Below are positions 27,101-39,100 of a stretch of DNA of 64,000 bases, piece by piece (positions within the stretch are counted from its first letter, which is position 1; each line of letters begins with the position of its first letter). Under the pieces are notes generated by a model. That model ran no database searches, was not told where the DNA came from, and saw only the letters and a list, made by a program, of their open reading frames with translations. A program made the position numbers and the translations under genes. Source of the DNA: Delphinus delphis (taxonomy: Eukaryota > Chordata > Mammalia > Artiodactyla > Delphinidae); the NCBI RefSeq assembly GCF_949987515.2, contig NC_082694.2, forward strand, positions 71,236,080 to 71,300,079, given 5' to 3'.

Positions 27101-30100
27101 ACATCCATTCCATCACCTGGTACTGTTGGGCTTCTTTATTTTTTACAATTAGTAGCTGAAAAATGGTTATGGTCTAACTTCGTATTTCCCTGATTAATGA
27201 GGTTGAATATTTTTCATGTTTATTCACCACTCAAGTTTCCTCTTCTGTGAACACCTGGTTGTCTTTTCCTCATCTTCCCTTTTTTCACACAATCAACTCA
27301 AATCTATTGTACTGTTTGTGCCTCTTCATTTTAACTAATCCTTTCTTTATATATTTCTCTTGGTTTGTTCAGAAATAAAGTATTTATTAGACCTCTTTAA
27401 CATAGGGTCTTGAATCTAGTATAACCAAGTATGTCTGATCAGGTTGTCACCCAAGTCTTGGCATAAATGTAGAAAGAAAATAAATTAAAACTTAAATGAG
27501 GGAATTTTTGTTATTTTAGAACAGTTTGGGGAAAACCTGATGAACACTGTGATTGAAACTACAGATAATTTCGGATTTTCTAAGAGTTTTAATCATTCAA
27601 TCTTTGTCTCATCATATAAGAGACTAAGAGTTCGTTATAGCAGAGAATCCACTGTTATATAATCTTCAAATGCAATAATACTCCTCATATGCAGTGACTA
27701 AAGCGAGGCAATGTATGGTTGTGTTTATGTGTTCAAGGTCAGTATTAACCCACATGACAGCAAGGACATCTGTAATTGTGGGACTGGAGGTAAGAAAGTG
27801 ATTAAATTATCAGTAATGGTAACAAATGATCAGTAATGCAATGAGTATCTTAGGAGAGAATCATAAATAGGTTGATTTAGAATACTTCTCCTTGCTAGAG
27901 GAAAGTTTAACCAACCAACCAAACAAATAAACCACTGTTCAACATTTCCTGGTAGAAAACTTCTTTTTTTTAAGGGACATGAACCACTCCATGTAGAGTT
28001 GAAAGCACTACTAAAACTTAAGGAATTAAATATCTAATACTTATTATAGCTTGTTTATTATTTTTTATCTAAATCAACTCTATGATATGATGCTAATTTT
28101 ACATTTTAAGAATACTTCAGGGAAGCAGCCGCATAGCAGCGGGAGAAGCAGCGGGAGATCAGCTCCGTGTTTTGTGACCACCTAGAGGGGTCGCGTAGGG
28201 AGGGTGGGAGGAAGGGAGATGCAAGAGGGAAGAGATATGGGGACATATATATAACTGATTCACTTTGTTATAAAGCAGAAACTAACACACCATTGTAAAG
28301 CAATTATACTCTAATAAAGATGTTAAAAATAAAAGAATACTTCATATTTTTCTGGCATCTTTCTATTTTCTTTATATTTTCTCTGGTATCTTCCGTGTAA
28401 GAAGTGTGTGCAGTACAGTGATGCCCTTTAAATAGTGCGTCGGTGGAAGGCAATGCAATATAAAGAGTTCTATATTAGGGCCTAAAGATGTCTGCCCTCA
28501 GCAATTAGCTGCCTGGTTTTAGAAAAGTCACCATTCCCTCATTTGTAAAATGGACAGGCTAGATTCTGTAATCTCTGAGGTTCCCTCTAGATTTATAATT
28601 ACTTTATGATCCAGAGCTTAATTTTTTAATTTTTATAAATTTATTCTAAAATCAAGTATATCTAAGATTTTAATGCTGGGTCCTTGGTCAGAAACAAAAC
28701 TACCAGTTATAACATTGTTCCTATGGAAAAATACAGTCTTCTTTAAAACAATCTAATTTAGGATTCAATTTATAGAAATGCAATATGAGGAAAAGCTGAA
28801 ATATACTGTTCCTAAATTATCCTCATAATTTTTAGGCCTCCCTTGTCTCCCACATTTATTCTGTGGCCTAACCATCACCCTTTTTCAACAGGCTTTTATT
28901 CTGCTATCTCTCAAACCCTTGTTTGGTTTTACTGACACAAAAGACCAGCTATATTTTTTAATAGACCCTATTTTTCCTTCATGCAATAATATTTTGGATT
29001 TTCAGTAAGGGCTTATTAAATTTTTCCAGTGTTGTTCATCGGTGGCAAGTGGAAAGGAACGTGTACATGGTAGACTCAAAAAGTGAATGAATAAAGGTAT
29101 GGGAATTGATCATTACTACCCTTAGATGCTGTAATTGTTGCTGTAAGGGTAGTAATTGATCATTACTGTAACAGATGCTGTAAGGGTAGTAAACTGATCA
29201 TTACTACCCTTAGATATCAAGCTCCTAGACATTCTCTTTGTTATATTCTATTGGGTTGGCCAAAAAGTGCGTTCGGGTTTTTCTGTAAGATGTAACGGAA
29301 AACCTGAACAAACTTTTTAGCCAAACCAATATTTTCTGCCCTAATTTATCCCTAACCTACTCTTTAGTAAGAGCAGTTGGGAGTTTATCTTTAAGAACAC
29401 AAGAATAAAGCACACAACACAGGAATATTAGACTTCTGGGACTAAAAAATTAATAAATATTGTAACAGGATCTTGTAAATAATGGTAAAGTGAAAAAGGA
29501 CATTAAAACTAAACTTTCACAAAGAATAAAATTCAGTAGAAATGATTTTTTAAATTTTGGTCTGCTAAAAAATCTATCTGTAGTATCTATCTTTATTTTA
29601 AGACTAGAGTGGTAAGTAATACATATACAATTCTGATTGATGTGAAAGTATGAAAACCTAACATGACAAAGTGAAGATAAGATTAAACAATATAGGGGAA
29701 TTCCCTGGTGGTCCAGAGGTTAAGGCTCTGCACTTCCACTGCAGGGGTGGGCACGGGTTTGATCCCTGGTCAGGGAACTAAGATCCTGTATGCCACATGG
29801 TGCAGCCAAAAATTTTTTAAAATTTAAGAAATTTTAAAAATTATCAAAAAAGATTAAACAGTATATGAGAAATACTTTATAAATTATAAAGAACAGTAAC
29901 AACTTGTTTTTGCTGAAAATCAAATCTGAAGTAGGCCTTTAAAAAGAAGGGCTTATTTTCAGGTATGCTCACTATTACTCACTTTGTGGCTCTACTGCCC
30001 TTCTTCCAGTTCTAACATACTCCTCTGTCTTAGGGCTTTTTGCAGCTCTGTCTCCTCAGTCAGGAGCACCAATTCTGCACCATGCCCCATGCCCAACGCG

Positions 30101-33100
30101 CCCTTCCAACACCCACACTTTGCACAGCTGGCACAGCCTCGTCCTTTGGGGCCTAGGGGCGCGATATCAGCTCGACAGGCCTTCTGTTAACCAGCTAATT
30201 TTAAAATAGGACCTCCCTATTAGCTTCCCTTATACCATTTCACACCTTTTCCATCAAAAAAGTACAAATCTGTAATTATATCATTGCTTTTTGCTCAATC
30301 AGGTATACCCTGAGCAATCACACGTAGTGACAGGCACTTCTAGGAATTCAATCAGTATGTGCTGAATAAATTTAAAGACAGAGAATAAAGGAAAAAAGAA
30401 ATAGCCAGATACATTTATGCACAATATTAAAACCACTCCTTTGTATCTGTTTATAAATAAATACATTAATATCTACATTGCCAAATTTCTTTCCATAGAT
30501 TATGAAAAATAATTTATAATCAGAATATAAACATGTGCATAATTACAAAATAATGTTCTCCCCAGCACCCTCCCATAACAATGATGACAGTATCTAAAAT
30601 GCACAGAATCAAGACCACATTGGAAATGTTTTCTGTACAGGACTAGTGAACAGAAGCTGAACAGCAGAGAACAGAGGGACACAGTTAGTTTTAAGGGCAT
30701 AGTCACATCATTAATACTGAGAGAACATTCTGAACTTTGCAGCTAGTACCTGTAGTATCTTGCTTGGTCATAAAGGATTCTACACCCGTAATAGCTGGAG
30801 GCCGAGGTAATCTCCGTGCAATACAAATCAAACATGACTGGAAATCTGCCCAAAACAAGAAGGGGAAATTGAAGGAAAGAGGGTAGCAAGCGGTTCACAT
30901 CTACCACCTGCCATTAATGGTTTTTATAAAAACAGTACATGTTATATGATCTGACACAATATTGGAGTCACTCTGTTCTAATAGTATAATATTAGAAATA
31001 AAATTGCTCGCAACTAAAAACTGGCAGCTCCAGATAGAGATCTAGTTAGAATAAATTATCCCTTCCCATTGAATGTTCTTACATAAACTAGCGGAGACTG
31101 ATGCATCTCAAGTACTTGGATGATAACAACTTGAAGAAGTAGTTTTGGCTACATTTAAGCAACATAGTGGTTTATAAAATACAGTTTTTTAGTCTGTTTC
31201 CTATATTCATTAATGGCTACAAAGATCATTCCTATAACCACTGTGCAGATAATAATTTATCATATGAAAAAAACATTTAACTGTTTCTGAAGAAGCATTA
31301 TTTTGCCTTTGACAGAGGACTTCTATGTTTTTAGGATCTGTAATTTTTTTTGCAAGTCCCATTTCCAAATTTTTTTAAGAGGTTACACGCAATATCACAC
31401 AACTAAATAAGAATTTCAGTCATATAAGACAGGCTTGCATGTGTATTTTGTAAGAAGTGCCCAGTTGATTGTGGCGCCCATTCCCTGGTGAGACCCACTA
31501 CATACACGGCCTTTTTGCATCTGACTTCTCGGCTGCTACCTTCCCTAGTCCTTACTCCAATTTCCAATTTGTGGTGTTCTTAACTTAGCTCAGTTTAAGC
31601 TTGCATGGAAAAGTCATCCACTGTAACAAATTTAACTAATACCATGTTCATACCCTGTTCATATTAGAGCTTCAGCTGTGTTTTCATCTGTTCAGAAGCT
31701 TTCTCCTTATAAATTACCTTGTATGGCCTCAAAAATACTAACTCTATTCTCCAGTGTTCCATACACTCTAAGCTTGAAACTTTCTAAAAATCAGAGCTGT
31801 TCAACAGCCTGCTGCATTTGGTACATTTCCAACTGGCAGCAGTGAGTTACAGCTCTTATTTCTAGGCAGCAAGTTGGTTTGAATTTGACATTTTAGTGGG
31901 AATGTCAGCTTAAAACTGAGGATTTGGGGGCATTTTAAATGGGTAATTCTAGATGTTAGCAATTTTTTTTCTTAAGTATTAAGAAATACAGAGCAAATTG
32001 AATAGCTACTATGCTATATAATATAATAACCAAAAATACTATCTGAAGAAGGCAGTTTATAATCAATTTCCTCTCTGTTCCTAAAACCATGGAAAAAGCA
32101 GTCAAACACCTTAAAATCACCCTTTGTTTTTACCTTCTCCATCCTCTTGAATTGATTTTGGCTGTGACACAGTGAAACACTGCATTACTTCATACCGCTG
32201 GCAAGCTTCCTGGTTCTCGGTGCCTGGCTCATCTGGAGGGTGAATTAGCATCCTGCAGTTAAAGGTATGGCTATTTCGTCGTGTTGCCTCTTGTGGCCAA
32301 GGAACTCCATTCACTGTGAAAAAAAAATTGATTATATGCCTGTGAAAAAGGTGAAAAAGTACAAACTGTGAAGATACAAAAGACATACCTTTACTCATCT
32401 GCTTAATTAGCTACTCAGATTAAAAGACAGACTTCCTCAGATCCAACATTATCCTGAGGGAATAGGATACTTAATCTTCCTTAGCAAAGCTAAATGTTTA
32501 CCAATTAGAAAAATGTAAAATTTGCAAGAAATTGTATAGGATTTCCTCCCTCAAAGATAAGGTCTTACAAATACCTTAATTCACTAACAGCTTTTATAAA
32601 CAGATAAAGACAAAATTAAAAATTAATAGCTTTAAAAAGTTAATAGCTTATTGCTCTTTTGCTCAGAATTTTACAGCAGTTAATTAATGAGCTTTCCCAC
32701 TTGTTTCCTGCTATACCCTGGCAATGAAAAAAATGATTGAAAATCACAGGTCTGTTGTTAGGCAAGGGTTTTAACCTGGTAGGCATGGATGCTTAAGGAT
32801 GGCTTGTGTGTGTGTGCACCCTTTTGGTTGGAGGAGTCAAAGTTTTTCAAATGTGACTCAAAAAAAATATTTAGAATATACAGAGACCAGTCTTGGTTTC
32901 TTAAATCATTTTTTCTTGCTCTTTATTTTATTTGCACAGTCTGCATGCTACAATGCCTTGAATATGGTGGGTAATCATTACATAAAAATGACTGTTAAAA
33001 CAGAAATGTTACCTGATTCAGTATAAGAAAAGTGAATTCAGTTATAGAGAAGATAACTATACATTTCAAGTGAGAATCACTGTGTGGCACGTCACCATTT

Positions 33101-36100
33101 CCCAGTTACAATGTTATATTCAAACCATGGTGGCAGTCAGAGGGGTTTTTCAGCTATTCTCTCCCCATTCCCAACAGATTTCTTACCATAGCCTCGCCGT
33201 TGAACCTCCTTCCTTTTTACTATCTCATCACTCTATAACTGTTAGAGGAAATCATGGAAACAAACCTATACTGGAGTAAGGAGTCTTGGTTCATCTTTGA
33301 ACTAGCTGTGAGTTTTGGGTTAATGGCTTAATCTTTGCCTTGTCTTTAAAATAAAGGAATCCACTTGTATTATCTCTAAAGTCACTTACACTCTAAAATT
33401 CTATAACACATTAAGACCCCTTGGTAACTCAAGTATCAAACTAGCGATTTTAAGAGGAACAATTGTTTCAGGCTTCCAGTTACTATAAACACATACTACT
33501 CTTTTCAAAGAAGAAACAGGCTTCCACTTCATTGAGTGAACAACATAGAAAATTAAGAGCTATGGATAACATTTTATTTGCATGTTTCGTTTAGTTACAT
33601 AGGATTTCTAGCCAGGACTCTCCGCCAACTTTTGGAGCACATACAGGCTAAAGACTAGGCACGTGGCTTAGTTCATAGAACACAAGCTGGAAATCAGGCC
33701 CCATCCATACTCTCAGCTAGGCTCCTATAGCAGTGAACAACCCATCCAACCATACTTAGAACTACTGAGTTGAAACCACTCACATCCAAAAATGTTAATT
33801 TTAATACGTATGTAATATGAAGGGTATTCCTTCCTCCCTCCTTACCCTCTTTCCTCTCTCCTTCCCTTCCTCCCTCCTTCTTTTTCTTTTCTTTGAGCAA
33901 GGTGGTAGGATACACTATATACATTTGTCTCTTCCTTGTACATAATTAAAATTGAAAACAAAGGGAATTCCAAGCAGAAGCTTTTTGTGGCAAGGCAACT
34001 AACTGCTCTGCCTCCTAACACTGTCACATAATTGTGGCATAATCTAGAGGAAGAGGATAAAAGGAATGCTCTCTATCAGCTATTTGATGACACTCCTCCT
34101 TCATATTTAATCTCAGGCTGAAATTAAATTTTAAAATATTTTTAGTATATTATATATATTAGTATAATACTATATATTATAAATACAATAATAATAATTA
34201 TATATATTATGTGAAGGGAAGCTATAGAGAGTTCACATTCTTTGAAAAAACACATTCCTTTTACCTAACGATTTTGGTAGCAGATTCTTCACAAATTCCG
34301 CGTGATCACCCACATGCAGTATGCTGTAGACACTGGTATTCATTAATTCCTCCTGATTGTAACCCAAGTAGCTGGTCACATTTTCTGACACAAATACAAT
34401 TCTCCCTTCACAGTTCACAACAAAGAAAAATCCATCCAAAGCCTGCAAAGCCAAAAAAACGATTAAGAGGTTATGGGGTTAAAAGAGAGAAGAAAAATAC
34501 ACATACACATTTCTCTACTGAAAAAGAGATTGGAAATATACGCCAACTTAAAAAACGGGGGACTGAATAGAAGATTTAACATTGCATGTTCTCTGTGGAG
34601 GGAACAGGATTTTTAAACAGACTGTACACTCATGTTTCAAGTAGGCATCAATGAATATGTCAAATGTCTTCCTTGGAAAGAAATTTTATGGCAGCAAATG
34701 TGAAGTAAATGACTGACCCATTCAGTCAGTCATAAACACCTCTAAACTGTAGGTTAAGACCTGGTGTCTACCCTCAAGGAACTTGCAGTGGGGAGAGAGA
34801 CATAAGCATAATAAAATACCAGTGAGAAATGCAGTATCAGAGCCATACACAGACTACTCTGTGAGCACAAAGAAGGATACTTATTTGGGGTCGAGGTGGG
34901 GGGCAAAGAAAGGCTCCTTACAGACCCTGATCTGAGTTATAAAAGGCATAGTGGAAGAGGGGAGGAGGAATGAGGCAAGAACATTCTAGGCAGAGGAGAG
35001 AACATGGCACATAATGGAACAAAAAAGCCATTTGGAGCTGCTGGAGCACAAGGCACAGGCAGGCAGTGAGTCTGGAGAGGTGGACAGGAGCCAAATCACA
35101 GAAGGCCTTCTCTGCACTGCGATGGAGCCAGAGACCTCCAAAAGAAGATGTACATGCCCCAAGGGGACATAAGATCCACAGGGGTGCAGGGAAAAGAAGT
35201 CGGAATCTCTATTTATAGCATAATCTAAAACACAAGGAAGAAATTAAGCTTAATTAACATAGCAACACCCTGGTGCCTCACTCAGTCTAGTCACATATCA
35301 CAAACCACGGAATCTGAGAGAAGATCCAGAATGCAGAGGTTGACAGCAGTACCTTATTTATAATCTTTCTGTTTATCACAACATATTACAGTTTACTTGC
35401 TATAGAATGTATAAAAGCAATAAAATCAAGACCTTTAAAAAGTAGAACATTTATAGAATTTTGTAACAAGATGTAACCACCCTTTGTATCATACAGGGGT
35501 TTGCTGGTTACTGGTGGCAAAAGACTTAAGCCATCCAGCAATGTTGATGGGCTACTCATTTTTGTTTTTGAAAAAGGTTAAGTGTCCCAAGTTTGCTGAC
35601 CTTTTCTATGATGCTGGGTGCTAATGATAATATCCTACTAAGCAGGTATTTTCCAAATAATAAACACACCTAATTTTGTTCCTTCAGGGTAAAGATGAAA
35701 TTTTAACAATGAATAAAAAATAAACTGCTTTCAAAAAGACACTTATGCTACAGAGACAGCACGTGAAAATGGATGTTTTGAAATGTTACCACAGTTATAA
35801 TTTTGTTGCTGAAAATGATGTACACTTATAAAAATTATCTTCTCAGTGTAAAACATTTAGAAACAAAACCTTTTCCCTGTGCAAAATTCTTCCAATAAGA
35901 GTTTCGATGGGCTTTAAAAACCCGTGTTTTAAAAAAGGAAAATGCAACTCCTTTTGATTAATTTGGAGAATCACTATTTGAGATCAAAAAAGATGGAATT
36001 TAAGGAATTCCCTGGAGGTCCAGTGGTTAGGACTTGGCGCTTTCACTGCGGGGCAGGGGTTCAATCCCTGGTCAGGGAACTAAGATCCTGCAAGCTGCAC

Positions 36101-39100
36101 AGCGTGGCCAAGAAAAAAAAAAAATTTGAAATTTGAAGAAAAACCTTTACATAATTGGTAGATAGGATTTCAAAATGAGTATCGTGACTTAGTAAACTCA
36201 TCCAATGATATATTTTTCCATTTGTATCTACCTCATTTTTGTGAGGTGTTTTTTACAGCTGATAATTTAAGCCAAATATTAAAATAAACTGAACTTGAAA
36301 CTACATCTTCAAATCACTACGTCCCAAAGCATTCAACCAAGATTTTAAAAAATATGAAGTACAGCATTGTTCTCATTAAAAATAACTGCTAACACTTTCT
36401 TTAACAAGAACAAAAAGAAATAAAACTATTTTTATTCCACCTGACTGCTGTTGACTATTTTTCATTTAGTTCATAATGCAAAGAGGAGAGGGATGTGATT
36501 AATAATCTAAAAACCTCAACACTAGATAAACCCTTTGCTAAACTATTTTGGATTTAGATGAGCACAGGAAAGCACCCTCATATCTAATTGTTTTCTTAAA
36601 GTCAGATTAGCTATAAATTTCATAAAAGGTGATCTATCTATCTATCTATATGTATATATATTTGTCTGGCAGTTTATATTAAAATAGGGATAATTGAAAT
36701 ACAGACATATTTTTTAAAAAGAAGATCTAAAAATTCTTTAAAATGTTCTTAGCTATTAATTGAATCAGTGTAAATACAATTCAACTTTCTTTTTTCTTTT
36801 TGGTCTCTTAAAAGAGTTTAATAAAGAACAGTTTGGGTATAACAAAGTATCATAGTTCAGAGCAAGAAACAGGATTGATATCAAAACACAGGCAAGTAAA
36901 AAAACTTGGCCATTTCATGGTGAACCACTTCCAAGGGCCACACCATCCAGCTTCTAAAGCACTACCTTCTTCTATTTTCCATCTAGTTTTCAGTGTGTCC
37001 TTTTTAGCTCCTTGCTCTCTGCCTCCCTAGTGACACTGTCTATCTTCAAAGCCACAGTTTCCCTTGCTTTGTTTAATATAAATTTATTTACTTTATTTTA
37101 TTTATTTTTGGCTGCCTTGGGTCTTCATTGCTGCGCGCAGGCTTTCTCTAGTTGCAGTGAGCGGGGGGCTACTCTTCGTTGTAGTGCACGGACGTCTCAT
37201 TGCAGTGGCTTCTCTTGTTGCGGAGCACGGGCTCTAGGCATGTGGATTTCAGTAGTTGTGACTCGCGGGCTCTAGAGTGCAGGCTCAGTAGTTGTGGTGC
37301 ACAGGCTTAGTTGCTCCACGGCATGTGGGATCTTCCCAGACCAGGGCTCGAACCCGTGTCCCCTGCATTGGCAGGTGGATTCTTAACCACTGTGCCACCA
37401 GGAAAGCCCTCCCTTGCTTTTTTCACTCTCCATGTCTGTCTCTGACTATGTCTGGAAGTTATCCACTGTCTGCCGAGGGGCTGGGAGAGGTTGAGACCCA
37501 CTCCTGGGATCATCTCTGCCCAATCTGAAGACTGTCCAGCAGTGGGCACAGGGCTGGTGGTACAGACCTTGAGCACCAGCAAGGCCCAGGGATTCACCTG
37601 GACTACTCGGTGCAATTATTTTTAAGGCATTTGTGAAATCCAAAGGATTTAAACTTCCTTTGCAGTAGGCCTGGAGTCCCTGCAGTCTCCTGTTTCCAGA
37701 CTTTCTGGGACTTCTCCAAGTTCTCCCATTGACTGCACCTGACCTCAGTGCCAAGCTGGGAAGTTATTCTAGTAGCTGGCCTCTGGAATATGCAGCTGGT
37801 CAGCCTTACAGGGAGTACAGAACTTTCACCAGGTCTCTGTTTGGCCTCGGTTACATGGACTCATCGTTTCCTCTGAGAAGTCTGGGGCATCATATTTCTT
37901 TTGAGCTTCTCCAGAAAAGGTTGGCTTGGAAAACAGGTTAACAGAGGCTGCCCCACAGTTGCAGAGAGGTCCTGCTGACCTTCTCCTGAGATACAGACAG
38001 CCTGTCCTGTGCTAGAAATGCGTATTTTTTTAAATTATAAATGAAATATAACTTAAACTTTTTTATGTATGAAAATTAAGTAGATAGTATAAGATCTGCC
38101 AAAATCCCACCCCCAAGAGATTGGTAACATTTCAAGGAATCCTTTGAGACTATTCCTATGAATATCTTTAAACATCTTTAATTTCTAAAAGTTTGTCTGA
38201 TTAATATAACCTGCTAATACTTGTTCTTATCCTACAAGTTTCCCTCATATGTTGTGCATATAATTAACTTCCAAGTGTGCTCCTAGGAAGGAATCTTCCT
38301 GTTTCTCCAAGTCCTGACAGCTGGGCTGACACTGAGCTATACACAGGAGATGATAGCAAATGCCACTCCATTCTGTACAGCATCATCAGTTGGAGGGGTT
38401 TTTCTCTCTGCCCAGGATATCAGTCTTTGAAGAGGACCACTTTGGGTCTCAATGCAGGGTTCACACTGGCCAGGGCTTCTCACAGGGCCCTCGCTTTAAA
38501 TGACTACACAAGCTTCACTAAGTAACACCTAAGTGTCAGTCACTGGACAAAGTTCTGGGAATAAAGCACATATTCTCAACAATTTTATAGCCTCTGACGG
38601 GAAAAAAACAAGTACGTGTAGTCACATTATAGTACAATGGAGGAATTCATAAAGGTTAGGCACAGAGTGAAGCACCCAAACGGGCAAAGGGTTGACTGTT
38701 GTCGGGAAGGTTTCCTGGGAGGAGGCCACATGACACCTCAGCTGAGGCTTGAAGGACACAGCAGTAACTCGGGTGGGCAAGGGGTGGAAAGAACATTCAA
38801 AACAGAGGAAACAGCTCAGAGGTTTAAAAAAAGAAAGAAGAAATCACCTTGTACTTACTTGTCATATTTGTGTTATATTTAACAATAAAAAGTTTTTTTG
38901 AAAAAGCTTCAAGGAAAAGCCAAAAAAAAAAAAAAGAAAGAAAGAAAAAATGGCCATGGGGATCATCTTGAAGGCAATGTTTTTAAGCAGGAGACTGACA
39001 TGATCTGCTTTAACAAAGACCCTTCTGGCAGTGGGTGTGGCATGTGGACTGGAAGCAAGCAGACAAACTGCGACGCCACTGTGATGCTCCAGTTCAAGCG

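Larger units (their letters stand above)
25961..30749 (-). other. NCOA1: NCOA1 intron (4.8 kb)
   Basis: It contains a TA/TG repeat (26716-26755), an old L1 (26890-27400), a short L1 with perfect target duplication (28108-28344), a MIR (28440-28620), an inverted-repeat cluster (29107-29215), a mariner MITE (29251-29329), a short SINE (29695-29850) and an L2 (29990-30380). Tracts 26100-26700, 27420-28100 and 28640-29090 show nothing recognised. Confidence 0.8.

Noticed and set aside
29984..30190. 68-residue frame in a GC-rich patch
   Set aside because: Lies in an L2-like region with no splice sites fitting NCOA1 phase; no recognised homology.
37012..37615. Several 80-100 residue frames on both strands
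   Set aside because: Mostly CHR SINE sequence and its flank; no conserved protein motif.
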